Shown: positions 1 through 8,526 of the stretch, piece after piece
How positions within the stretch are numbered: the first letter of the stretch is position 1
How the letters are laid out: each line of letters begins with the position of its first letter
NCBI RefSeq assembly: GCF_007954365.1
Contig: NZ_VOLO01000003.1
Span: forward strand, 453,882 to 517,881
From: Frigoribacterium sp. ACAM 257
GTDB taxonomy: Bacteria; Actinomycetota; Actinomycetes; Actinomycetales; Microbacteriaceae
DNA: 64,000 nt
Reading direction: 5' to 3'
Notes under the pieces: generated by a model
Databases searched by the model: none
Told to the model about the DNA's origin: nothing
What the model saw: only the letters and a program-made list of their open reading frames with translations
Program-made: the position numbers and the translations under genes

Positions 1-992
1 TAGCGGAGCACACGGGCCGCGTAGTAGCTGGCGAAGACGAACGCGGGCCGGACGAGCACGACCACCGCGAGGACGACGAACGCGACCCCGACGCTCTGGG
101 CGAGTCCTCGGTCGCTCTCGGCCACCTCCTGGACGACCGTCCGCAGCTGCAGCCCGATCAGGGCGAAGACGAAGCCCTCCAGCAGCACGTCGGCGGCGGC
201 CCAGAACGGGCGCTCCTGCAGCCGGGTCGCGTAGCCGGTGCGCGGTGAGTTGAACCCGACGAAGAGACCGGCGGCGACGACGGCGAGCACGCCGGAGCCG
301 CTGAGCTCCTCGGCCGTGATGTAGGCGATGAACGGCAGCAGCAGCCCGATGACGTTCTCGATCACGGGGTCGTCGATGCGCATCCGCACGCGGTGCGCGA
401 CGAAGCCGAGCACGAGGCCGACCGCGACGCCCACCCCGATGGCGAGGCCGAAGATGCCGAGGTCCTCCCACAGGGTCAAGGAGGCGCCCCCCACGATCGC
501 GAGGAACACCTTCACCAGCGTCAGCGACGCCGCGTCGTTGATCAGGCTCTCGCCTGACAGCACGGTCATGACCTTGCGGGGGAGGCCGAGCTTGCGGCCG
601 ATCGCCGCGGCCGAGACCGCGTCGGGCGGGGCGACGACGGCGCCGACGAGCACCGCGGCCGGCCAGGTCATGTCGGGGATCAGCACGTAGGCGACCCCGC
701 CCACGACGAACGCGGTCACGACGACCGCGCCGATGCCCAGCCGCTGGATCTGCACCCGGCTCTCGCGGAAGTTCAGCAACGACACGTCGAGCGACGCCGA
801 GTAGAGCAGCGGCGGAAGCACGACGGTGAGGATGACCTCGCTGTCGATCTGGATGTCGGGGACCCCGGGGATGAACGACACGGCGAGCGCCACCGCGACG
901 GTGAGCAGCGGGGCAGGCAGGCCCTTCCAGCGCGCGAAGCCCGTGACGAGGAGCGAGCCCGAGAGGATGATCAGCACTTCGGCGAGTTCCAT
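1..992 (-). CDS. Monovalent cation:proton antiporter, CPA1/NhaP type (C-terminus outside window)
   Basis: Reading the minus strand from ATG at 992 gives 330 residues with no stop before the window edge. The protein is a string of hydrophobic segments with the CPA1 signature region: a GAVVAPPDAVSAAAIGRKLG stretch followed about 20 residues later by GESLINDAASL, whose Asp residues line the ion path in this family. It should exchange Na+ or K+ for H+ in the membrane. About 190 bases separate it from the divergent esterase gene. The family is clear; the ion is not, and the C-terminal half cannot be judged. Confidence 0.85.
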   Translation of the reverse strand, partial: MELAEVLIILSGSLLVTGFARWKGLPAPLLTVAVALAVSFIPGVPDIQIDSEVILTVVLPPLLYSASLDVSLLNFRESRVQIQRLGIGAVVVTAFVVGGVAYVLIPDMTWPAAVLVGAVVAPPDAVSAAAIGRKLGLPRKVMTVLSGESLINDAASLTLVKVFLAIVGGASLTLWEDLGIFGLAIGVGVAVGLVLGFVAHRVRMRIDDPVIENVIGLLLPFIAYITAEELSGSGVLAVVAAGLFVGFNSPRTGYATRLQERPFWAAADVLLEGFVFALIGLQLRTVVQEVAESDRGLAQSVGVAFVVLAVVVLVRPAFVFASYYAARVLR

Positions 993-1181
993 GCGGCGTG
1001 AGTCCCCGTTCCGTCGGTGCAGAAGTGCAGCGTGTGAAGTCGTTCACCAGTCTCTCAGGCGGCACCTCGGAGAACTCCGGATGAACGACGGTCGTCGGGC
1101 GGACGGCCGGTGCGCGACAGCCTCGCGAGGTGTCCCTGACCGGTGCCCGCGGCGTCCGCCTCCTGCTCGTAGAGTCGGGTC

Positions 1182-2729
1182 GTGACCCCTGCCCCCGACG
1201 ACGACGCCCTGCTGCGCGAGACCACGGGGGGACTCGTCCGCGGGGTGCCTCGGAGGGGCGTGCTCGCCTGGCGAGGCATCCCGTACGCCGCGGCCCCCAC
1301 GGGCGCTCGCCGCTTCCGGGCCCCGGCCCCGGCGGCTCCCTGGCAGGGCGTCCGCGACGCGGCCGAGTTCGGCCCGGCCGCCCCGCAGGACAGGGGCCAG
1401 TTCGTCGGCGTCGACCGACGCACGCCCCTCGACGAGGACTGCCTCACCGCCAACGTCCTGGCGCCCCGCGGGGCGCGGCCGGGCGACCGCCTGCCGGTGC
1501 TCGTCTACGTCCACGGAGGTGCCTACAGCGTCGGCTCGTCGCGCGAGTACCCGAGACAGGGCGAGACCCTCGTGCGCGACTCAGGGCTCGTCTACGTCAG
1601 CATCAACTACCGGCTGGGCGCGCTCGGCTGGCTCGACCTCTCCCACTGGTCGACGCCAGAGCGCCCGGTCGAGTCGAACCTGGGGCTCCGCGACCAGGTG
1701 GCGGCGCTCGAGTGGGTGCGCGACAACGTCGCGGCGTTCGGGGGAGACCCGGACGCGGTCACCCTCTCCGGCGAGAGCTCGGGCGGCAACGCGGTGACGA
1801 CTCTGATGACGGTGCCGTCGGCCCGTGGCCTCTTCGCCCGGGCGATCGCGCAGAGCTCGCCGACCAACGCCGTCTACCTGCCCGCCGTCACGCAGCGCTG
1901 GGCGGGCGAGTTCCTCGAGCTGCTGAGCCACCAGGTCGGCGACGACGACCTCGAGTCGACCTCGCTCGACGACGCGGCGCGGATGCTCGAGGAGGCGCCG
2001 GTCGCGTCGATCGTGCGGGCGGCGGCGGAGCTGCAGCTGCGCACCCCGGACGAGGAGCCGGGCACGATCTGCTTCTGCCCGGTGATCGACGGCGACGTGC
2101 TGCCGGAACGGCCCCTCGACGCCTTCAAGGCGGGCCGGGCCCACCCGGTGCCCCTGATCATCGGCACGAACGACCGCGAGGGATCGGTCTTCACCGGCCG
2201 CAGGGACATCCTCGCGACGACGAAGCCGCGCATCCGTGCGATCTTCGCCGCAACCGCGAAGCCGTCCCGCAAGGCGCTGAAGAAGCTGTACCCGGGGCTG
2301 CCGGACCGGCCGGCGGCGCTCGACTTCGGCGGCGACTACGCGTTCTGGTTCCCGTCGATCAAGGTGGCCGAGCGGCACGCCCGCCACCAGCCCGTGCGGT
2401 TCTACCGGTTCGACGCCGCGCCGCGAATCCTCCGCGTGGCCGGGGTCGACGCGTTCCACGGCCTCGAGCTCTGGGCGCTCTACGACCGGATGCGCACGCC
2501 GTTCGGCTGGGCGATGAGCCTCCTCGGCGGCCGACGGGCCTTCCTCCGCACCGCCGCCCGCATGCGCGCCCGCTGGGTCGAGTTCGTCCAGACGGGAGTG
2601 GTCGCCGACTGGCCCGTCTACGAGCCGGAGCACCGTCGCACGCTGGTCATCGACGACGTCGACCGCATCGAGGAGGATCCGCGCGGAGACCGCCGCCGCG
2701 CCTGGCAGGAGTTCGTGCCGCACGTCTGA
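1182..2729 (+). CDS. Type B carboxylesterase (PnbA/cholinesterase-like)
   Basis: The protein has 515 residues, the usual length of bacterial type B carboxylesterases. Visible family marks are the EDCLTANV motif (residues 85-92), the oxyanion-hole HGG at 111-113, the nucleophile elbow GESSG at 197-201 with Ser199, an acidic residue at Glu333 in NDREGS, and the catalytic His426 in AFHGLEL. No signal peptide is seen, so it is probably cytoplasmic and hydrolyses carboxylic esters; the natural substrate is unknown. The GTG start at 1182 fits the homologous N-terminus. A longer open frame starting at 1130 runs out of phase with it and is a shadow. Confidence 0.92.
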   Translation: MTPAPDDDALLRETTGGLVRGVPRRGVLAWRGIPYAAAPTGARRFRAPAPAAPWQGVRDAAEFGPAAPQDRGQFVGVDRRTPLDEDCLTANVLAPRGARPGDRLPVLVYVHGGAYSVGSSREYPRQGETLVRDSGLVYVSINYRLGALGWLDLSHWSTPERPVESNLGLRDQVAALEWVRDNVAAFGGDPDAVTLSGESSGGNAVTTLMTVPSARGLFARAIAQSSPTNAVYLPAVTQRWAGEFLELLSHQVGDDDLESTSLDDAARMLEEAPVASIVRAAAELQLRTPDEEPGTICFCPVIDGDVLPERPLDAFKAGRAHPVPLIIGTNDREGSVFTGRRDILATTKPRIRAIFAATAKPSRKALKKLYPGLPDRPAALDFGGDYAFWFPSIKVAERHARHQPVRFYRFDAAPRILRVAGVDAFHGLELWALYDRMRTPFGWAMSLLGGRRAFLRTAARMRARWVEFVQTGVVADWPVYEPEHRRTLVIDDVDRIEEDPRGDRRRAWQEFVPHV

Positions 2730-2881
2730 GGGGAGCGGGAGAGGACACCGCCCGGCGGAGCGGGTCGCTGCTCGCGCCGCGCGCTCGGCTCGCAGTCGTC
2801 GGACACCTGCCGTCCACCTCCTCGATGCGCGCCGTGCACAGTCGAGTTGACCGCCGTTCACCGGGGTGCGAGTGTTGCCCG

Positions 2882-4183
2882 GTGGATCTCACGCTCATCG
2901 TCGTCCTGGTCATCGTCCTGGCCCTCTTCTTCGACTTCACGAACGGGTTCCACGACACGGCCAACGCCATGGCGACCCCGATCGCGACGGGGGCGATGAA
3001 GCCCAAGGTCGCGGTGACCGTGGCGGCCGTCCTCAACCTGGTGGGCGCCTTCCTCAGCACCGAGGTGGCGAAGACGGTCTCGGGCGGCATCATCCGCGAG
3101 GGCGACGGCGGGGTGCAGATCTCGCCGGAGATGATCTTCGCGGGCCTGATCGGCGCCGTCGTCTGGAACATGTTCACGTGGCTGCGCGGCCTGCCGTCGA
3201 GCTCGTCGCACGCGCTCTTCGGCGGGCTGATCGGCGCGGCGGTCGTGGGCGCCGGCCTCAGCTCGGTCGACTTCTCGGTCGTGCTCTCGAAGGTCGTGCT
3301 GCCCGCACTGCTCGCACCGCTGATCGCGGGCCTCGTGGGCTACACGGCCACGCGGCTGGCCTACCGGATCACGCGCCGGCGCGACGACAAGAGCGAGCGG
3401 GGCGGGTTCCGCTACGGCCAGATCTTCACGTCGTCGCTCGTCGCGCTGGCGCACGGCACGAACGACGCCCAGAAGACGATGGGCGTCATCACCCTGACCC
3501 TGATCGCGTCGGGCGCCCTCGGAGCAGGCTCCGGCCCGCCCCTCTGGGTCGTCGTGGTCTGCGCCTTCGCGATCGCGCTCGGCACCTACACCGGCGGCTG
3601 GCGGATCATCCAGACCATGGGAGGCGGCCTCACCGAGGTCAAGCCGACCCAGGGCTTCTCCGCCGAGGCCTCCACCACGGCCACCGTGCTGGCGTCGAGC
3701 CACCTCGGCTTCGCGCTCTCGACGACGCAGGTCGCGAGCGGCTCGATCATCGGGGCCGGGCTCGGACGCCGCGGCGCCAAGATCCAGTGGAGCACCGCCG
3801 GCAAGATCGTCGCCGCCTGGTTCATCACCCTGCCCGCGAGCGCCGCCGTGGGAGCCGTCGCCGCCTTCATCGCCTCCGCGGGCATCGTCGGGCTCGTCGT
3901 CGACGCCGTCGTCGGGGTCGCGGTCATCGGCGGGATCTTCCTGCTCTCGCGCCGTCGCCCGCACGACCAGTCGGCCGCCATGGAGGTCGACGTCGCCGCG
4001 ACCAGCGTGCTGTCACGCCGCCGTGCCCGCCGCGCCGAGAAGAAGGGCCGCGTCGACACGCCCGCCGGGGGAGTGGAGGCGCCGTTCGTCCGGCTCGACG
4101 ACCCGCCCGCCGCCGCCGCCGCGACGGCGACCGCTGACCGTACCGACCGCACCGACCGCACCGACGACGGGACGACCCGATGA
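2882..4183 (+). CDS. Inorganic phosphate transporter, PiT family
   Basis: This 433-residue membrane protein starts at a GTG giving (M)DLTLIVVLVIVLALFFDF. It has the paired PiT signatures: TNGFHDTANAMAT near the N-terminus and AHGTNDAQKTMGV in the second half, the inverted repeat typical of PiT phosphate/metal-phosphate:H+ symporters. A hydrophilic tail of about 70 residues, rich in Arg and then in Asp-Arg-Thr, follows the last membrane segment. The frame stays open far upstream, but sequence before 2882 does not resemble the family and overlaps the esterase. The stop overlaps the next start (ATGA), so the two genes are probably translationally coupled. Confidence 0.93.
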   Translation: MDLTLIVVLVIVLALFFDFTNGFHDTANAMATPIATGAMKPKVAVTVAAVLNLVGAFLSTEVAKTVSGGIIREGDGGVQISPEMIFAGLIGAVVWNMFTWLRGLPSSSSHALFGGLIGAAVVGAGLSSVDFSVVLSKVVLPALLAPLIAGLVGYTATRLAYRITRRRDDKSERGGFRYGQIFTSSLVALAHGTNDAQKTMGVITLTLIASGALGAGSGPPLWVVVVCAFAIALGTYTGGWRIIQTMGGGLTEVKPTQGFSAEASTTATVLASSHLGFALSTTQVASGSIIGAGLGRRGAKIQWSTAGKIVAAWFITLPASAAVGAVAAFIASAGIVGLVVDAVVGVAVIGGIFLLSRRRPHDQSAAMEVDVAATSVLSRRRARRAEKKGRVDTPAGGVEAPFVRLDDPPAAAAATATADRTDRTDRTDDGTTR

Positions 4184-4392
4184 GCATCGACTGGTCCGCC
4201 TTCCTCACCGTCGCGTTGGTGTCGCTGTTCTCCGCAGCGGCCCTGGTGGCGGTCTACTCGCTGGGGCTCCGCCTCCTCACGGTCGACGACCGGAGCCCCG
4301 TGCGCACGGTCGCCGGCTACGCGTGCTTCGTCCTCTGTGGCCTCGGAGTCCTCTACGGCATCTACCTGATCGTCCCTGCGCTGCACCGCTGA
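4180..4392 (+). CDS. Small two-helix membrane protein coupled to the phosphate transporter
   Basis: The 70-residue product has two hydrophobic helices (about 10-30 and 45-66) joined by a short charged loop. Its ATG overlaps the PiT stop as ATGA, which implies the same mRNA and coupled translation. I recognise no family. The context suggests a partner or accessory of the transporter, which is inference only. Confidence 0.75.
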   Translation: MSIDWSAFLTVALVSLFSAAALVAVYSLGLRLLTVDDRSPVRTVAGYACFVLCGLGVLYGIYLIVPALHR

Positions 4393-4460
4393 CCGCGTCG
4401 CGACTCGCGCGTCTGCCTGCCGCACGCCCGCTGCTCGAGTGCCGGTCCCTGACGTCCAGG

Positions 4461-4520
4461 GCGGGTCGCTCGCGTCGAGGGCGGGTCGCTCGCGTCGAGG
4501 GCGGGTCAAACGGGTCGAGG
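4461..4520 (+). repeat. Three tandem 20-bp units with GCGGGT..CGAGG
   Basis: Units 4461-4480 and 4481-4500 are identical (GCGGGTCGCTCGCGTCGAGG); 4501-4520 is a diverged third copy. They sit between the small membrane gene and the downstream convergent exporter gene and code for nothing evident. Confidence 0.8.
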
Positions 4521-4550
4521 GCGGGTAGCTGACGACCCGCCCTCGACCCG
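4511..4550. terminator. 16-bp perfect stem, 8-nt loop (bidirectional terminator candidate)
   Basis: CGGGTCGAGGGCGGGT (4511-4526) is mirrored exactly by 4535-4550 around an 8-base loop. It grows out of the tandem repeat before it and lies between the phosphate-transporter operon and a convergent MFS gene. There is no U-tract, as is common in high-GC actinobacteria. Confidence 0.55.
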
Positions 4551-4624
4551 GAACACCCGCCCTCGGCGGCTACGAGGCATCCGGGCAGCACGCTCCCTCA
4601 GGACCGTGCGCAGCCGCCTCCTCG

Positions 4625-4740
4625 CAGACCTCGCTTGATTCAGGACCAGGGCATCGCGATCTCCTGTGTCGTGCACGATTCAGGACTCGCGATCCTGGGC
4701 AACGCGTTCTCAGGATCGATGTCCCTGAGAAGGGGAGAGC
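4625..4740. repeat. Non-coding ~115-bp repeat, copy A
   Basis: It opens with CAGACCTCGC and carries ATTCAGGAC at offsets 13 and 53 and a TCAGGATCGATGTCCCTGA hairpin-like block at offset 85. Every landmark recurs at the same offset in copy B (4782-4896). No convincing reading frame covers it. Confidence 0.7.
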
Positions 4741-4781
4741 AGCGGCGGCACCAGGGCGAAGGACCGAGCGGGAGCTTCGCT

Positions 4782-4896
4782 CAGACCTCGCACAATTCAG
4801 GACCCGCGCGTCATGAAGTCCTGAGTCGTGCATCGTTCAGGACCCACCTGCCCCTGCCCGCGCGGATCAGGAGCGATGTTCCTGAATGAGGAGAGC
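4782..4896. repeat. Non-coding ~115-bp repeat, copy B
   Basis: This is a direct, diverged copy of 4625-4740: CAGACCTCGC at the start, ATTCAGGAC at offset 13, GTTCAGGAC at offset 53, and TCAGGAGCGATGTTCCTGA at offset 85, ending in GAGAGC. Conservation is highest in the TCAGGA/TCCTGA complementary blocks, so a folded RNA or DNA hairpin may be what is kept. Confidence 0.7.
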
Positions 4897-4936
4897 GCAG
4901 GGGCGCACACGCAGGGCAGAGCCGAGGAGGCGCGGG

Positions 4937-6463
4937 TCAGCGCGTGCGCACCGGCCCGGTCGGCAGCGCCGCGTCCGCGTACACGGGCCCACGCCGCGGG
5001 ATCGCGACGGCGAGCAGCACGCTGAGCAGCGCCACGGCCCCGCCGAGCACGAACGTCAGGCGGAACCCGGCCTCCGTCGGCACCGAGGCGTCCCCGAACG
5101 GCATCGAGTTGGCGGTGAGCAGCAGCCCCACGACGGCCGAGGCGCTGGTCGTGCCGAGCGAGCGCATCAGGGTGTTCAGGCCGTTGGCCGCGGCAGTCTC
5201 GGTCGCGGGCACGGCGTGCATGATCAGCGTGGGCATGGCCGCGTAGGCGAGTCCGATGCCGAAGCCGATCAGCACCGAGACGAGCACGATCTGCCAGACC
5301 TGGTCGAACGCGACCGCCGCGACGGCGTAGCTCACGACGATGATCGACCCTCCGACGACGAGGCAGATGCGGGCGCCGAAACGCGCCGTGGCCCGTGCGG
5401 CGACCGGCGCCATCAGCATCATCACGACGCCCGACGGCGCGAGGCAGAGCGACGCGACCATGATGCTCTGGCCGAGGCCCACGCCGGTCTCGGCGGGCAG
5501 CTCGAGCAGCTGCGGCAGCGACACGTTGCTGCCGAAGAGCGCGAAGCCGAGCGCGACGGACGCCAGGTTCGTCAGCAGCACCGCGGGTCGCACGGCGACG
5601 CGCAGGTCGACCAGCGGGCTGCTGACCCGCAGCTGGTAGAAGCCCCACAGCACCAGCACGGCGAGGCCCACCAGGCCGGAGGCGAGGGTCGAGCTGCTGA
5701 GCCAGCCCCAGTCGTTCCCCTTCGAGACCGCGAGCAGCACGCCGGTGAGCCCGACGGCGAGGCCGATCGCTCCCGGCAGGTCGAAGCGGCCCTCGGTCCG
5801 GAGCGTGCTGGCGGGCACGAGCCAGGCCACGAGGGCGAAGACGACGACGCCGAGCAGGGCAGCGGTCCAGAAGAGGACGTGCCAGTCGAAGGTGACCGAG
5901 ATCCAGGCGCTGAGCGGCAGGCCGACCGCGCCGCCGAAGCCGAGGGTGGCGCTGACGAGCGCGACGGCCCCGCCGAGGCGCTCGGCGGGCAGCGTGTCGC
6001 GGAGGATGCTGATCGCCAGGGGGATGATGCCGAGGGCGGTGCCCTGCAGCGCGCGTCCGACGATCAGGGGCACGAGCTCCGACGTGGAGGCGGCGACGAT
6101 CGACCCGACGATCATCACGACGACCAGGGCGAGCACGATGCGGCGCTTGCCCATCAGGTCGCCGAGGCGTCCTGCGATCGGGGTGACGACGGCTCCGGCG
6201 AGCAGGGTCGCGGTGATGATCCACGTCGTGTCGGCGGGGTCGGCGTCGAGCAGCTCCGGGAACGACGGGACGATCGGGATGACGAGCATCTGCATCAGCG
6301 CCGCGACGAGGCCGGAGAAGGCCAGCACGGCGGTGACGACACGAGGATCGGGCGTCCGCGTGAGTCGGCGGCGGTCGGCGGGGGTGAGCGCCGACGAGCC
6401 CCCGGGCGCGGGGTCGCCCTCGGGGGCGTCGGGGCGGGCGTCGTCGTGTGTCGTCGTGGTCAT
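4937..6463 (-). CDS. MFS drug-efflux transporter, DHA2 (EmrB/QacA-like)
   Basis: The 508-residue protein starts at ATG 6463 with a hydrophilic N-terminus of about 45 residues, followed by what looks like 14 membrane segments, the DHA2 layout. The loop between segments 2 and 3 carries GRLGDLMGKRRI, the MFS motif A. It probably exports drugs or other hydrophobic compounds by proton antiport. No regulator gene is adjacent. The upstream region has several GTCGAC blocks (6645-6660 contains two, three bases apart) that could be an operator. Longer open frames upstream of 6463 lack family character. Confidence 0.88.
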   Translation of the reverse strand: MTTTTHDDARPDAPEGDPAPGGSSALTPADRRRLTRTPDPRVVTAVLAFSGLVAALMQMLVIPIVPSFPELLDADPADTTWIITATLLAGAVVTPIAGRLGDLMGKRRIVLALVVVMIVGSIVAASTSELVPLIVGRALQGTALGIIPLAISILRDTLPAERLGGAVALVSATLGFGGAVGLPLSAWISVTFDWHVLFWTAALLGVVVFALVAWLVPASTLRTEGRFDLPGAIGLAVGLTGVLLAVSKGNDWGWLSSSTLASGLVGLAVLVLWGFYQLRVSSPLVDLRVAVRPAVLLTNLASVALGFALFGSNVSLPQLLELPAETGVGLGQSIMVASLCLAPSGVVMMLMAPVAARATARFGARICLVVGGSIIVVSYAVAAVAFDQVWQIVLVSVLIGFGIGLAYAAMPTLIMHAVPATETAAANGLNTLMRSLGTTSASAVVGLLLTANSMPFGDASVPTEAGFRLTFVLGGAVALLSVLLAVAIPRRGPVYADAALPTGPVRTR

Positions 6464-6775
6464 GCGTCTTCTCGGCTGGCGGCCCGGAGGCGGCGGTCGG
6501 GTGGGCGGCACGCGGCGCTGCGGTCCTGAGGTGGGCGGTGCTCGTCGAGCGTGCGGCAGCACGTCTGTCGACCGTGCGGCGGGCATCGGTGCAGGGGCTG
6601 CAACGCGGGCGGCGTCGAGAAGCTTCCCACGGTCCGGGACGCTGGTCGACACCTGTCGACGATGTGCGCTCGGCCCGGCCTGCGCCTCCTCGGCTCGGTA
6701 GGCTCGGCAGCGGCCGACCGTCACGGCTCACGAGGTCGTGGCGGCGAACGACGACGACGACGGAGGCACGACACC

Positions 6776-8407
6776 GTGACGACCGACAGCACCCGCACCG
6801 ACGACCACCACGGTGCCGGCACCGACGACCTCGACGGACGGCCCGGTGAGCGGTCGGCCGACCAGACGGGCGAGCAGCCGACGTCGCGCGGGCGACGCGC
6901 GGCAGGCCCGAGCACGCGCACCGAGACCGACTCCCTGGGCAGTCGTGAGGTCCCGGCCGACGCCTACTGGGGCATCCACACGGCGCGGGCGCTCGAGAAC
7001 TTCCCCATCAGCCAGCGGCCGATCTCGGTCTACCCCGACCTCGTGATCGCGCTCGCGCTCGTCAAGCAGGCCGCCGCACGGGCCAACGTCGAGATCGGCG
7101 TGCTCGAGCGCCACAAGGCCGACGCCATCGAGCAGGCCTGCGTCGAGATCCGCGGGGGAGCGCTGCACGACGAGTTCGCCGTCGGGGTGATCCAGGGAGG
7201 CGCGGGCACGAGCACGAACATGAACAGCAACGAGGTGATCGCCAACAGGGCCCTGGAGCTGATGGGCCACCCCAAGGGCGACTACGTCCACCTGCACCCC
7301 ATCGACGACGTCAACCGCAGCCAGAGCACGAACGACACGTACCCGACCTCGGTGAAGATCGCGATGGTCCTGACGCTCCGCCGCCTCCTCGACGAGCTCG
7401 ACCTGCTCGCCACGGCCTTCGCGACCAAGGGCGCCGAGTTCCACGACGTGCTGAAGGTCGGCCGGACGCAGCTGCAGGACGCCGTGCCGATGACCCTCGG
7501 CCAGGAGTTCGTCGGCTTCGCCCACACCCTGGGCGAGGACGTTCAGCGCCTCCGCGACGTCGTCCCCCTGCTCGGCGAGATCAACCTCGGCGCCACCGCG
7601 ATCGGCACCGGCATCACGGCCGACCCGCAGTACGCGGACGCCGTGCGCCGCCACCTCAGCGAGCTGTCGGGCATGGAGCTCGTCACGGCCCCTGACCTGA
7701 TCGAGGCGACGAGCGACACCGGCGTCTTCATGACGCTCAGCGGCGCGCTCAAGCGAAGCGCGATCAAGCTCTCGAAGATCTGCAACGACCTGCGCCTGTT
7801 GTCGTCCGGTCCGCAGGCCGGCATCGGCGAGATCACGCTGCCGCCGCGCCAGGCCGGTTCGTCGATCATGCCGGGCAAGGTGAACCCGGTGATCCCCGAG
7901 GTCGTCAACCAGGTCGCGTTCTCGGTCGCCGGCGCCGACGTGACGGTCACGATGGCGGCGGAGGCAGGCCAGCTGCAGCTCAACGCGTTCGAGCCCGTCA
8001 TCACGCACTCGGTGATGCAGAGCCTCCAGTGGATGACGTACGCCTGCCGCACCCTGCGGGTGAACTGCGTCGACGGCATCGAGGCGAACCGCGCCCGCCT
8101 CACGCAGCAGGTCGAGACGAACGTCGGCAGCGTCACCGCGCTGACCCCGTACATCGGCTACTCGGCCGCCGCCGCGATCGCCCACACCGCCCTCACGACG
8201 AACGCGCCCATCGCCCGGCTCGTCGTCGCGGCCGGCCTGATGAGCGAGGCGCAGGTGCAGAAGGTGCTGTCGCCCGCACGCCTGTCCGGTCTCGAGGCCG
8301 TGACGAGCGCCATCCCGATCATCGACGTCGACGACCCGGCGGCCGCCGTGGCCCGCGCCGCGAACGCGACCGGGGTGCGCAACCCGGGTGACGAGACCGC
8401 GGGCTGA
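6776..8407 (+). CDS. aspA: Aspartate ammonia-lyase
   Basis: The 543-residue protein converts L-aspartate to fumarate and ammonia. The fumarase/aspartase signature GSSIMPGKVNP is at 361-371, and GRTQLQDAVPMTLGQEF marks the central helical bundle. The core aligns from about residue 50; the first 48 residues are Asp/Thr/Arg-rich and look disordered, an extension over the usual ~470 residues. GTG 6776 has GGAGG at 6761-6765, which decides the start. An earlier in-frame start at 6551 would add non-homologous sequence. A hairpin follows the stop. Confidence 0.92.
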   Translation: MTTDSTRTDDHHGAGTDDLDGRPGERSADQTGEQPTSRGRRAAGPSTRTETDSLGSREVPADAYWGIHTARALENFPISQRPISVYPDLVIALALVKQAAARANVEIGVLERHKADAIEQACVEIRGGALHDEFAVGVIQGGAGTSTNMNSNEVIANRALELMGHPKGDYVHLHPIDDVNRSQSTNDTYPTSVKIAMVLTLRRLLDELDLLATAFATKGAEFHDVLKVGRTQLQDAVPMTLGQEFVGFAHTLGEDVQRLRDVVPLLGEINLGATAIGTGITADPQYADAVRRHLSELSGMELVTAPDLIEATSDTGVFMTLSGALKRSAIKLSKICNDLRLLSSGPQAGIGEITLPPRQAGSSIMPGKVNPVIPEVVNQVAFSVAGADVTVTMAAEAGQLQLNAFEPVITHSVMQSLQWMTYACRTLRVNCVDGIEANRARLTQQVETNVGSVTALTPYIGYSAAAAIAHTALTTNAPIARLVVAAGLMSEAQVQKVLSPARLSGLEAVTSAIPIIDVDDPAAAVARAANATGVRNPGDETAG

Positions 8408-8413
8408 GGGCCG

Positions 8414-8433
8414 GCCCGGGGGCTGCCCCGGGC
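8414..8433 (+). terminator. Hairpin after aspA
   Basis: GCCCGGGG and CCCCGGGC form an 8-bp stem around a 4-base loop, 7 bases after the aspA stop. Confidence 0.5.
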
Positions 8434-8526
8434 TGGACCACGGGCGCTTCTCGGCGGGGATCGCCGGCGGTACGGCATGATGCCGGGGGAGACCCCGACA
8501 GGGGAGCGACGGGCGAGGGGCCGGAC

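Noticed and set aside
1130..4183. One 1017-codon open frame spanning the esterase and the phosphate transporter
   Set aside because: Only the part from 2882 matches a family; the first half is a shadow of the esterase gene in another frame, common at this GC content.
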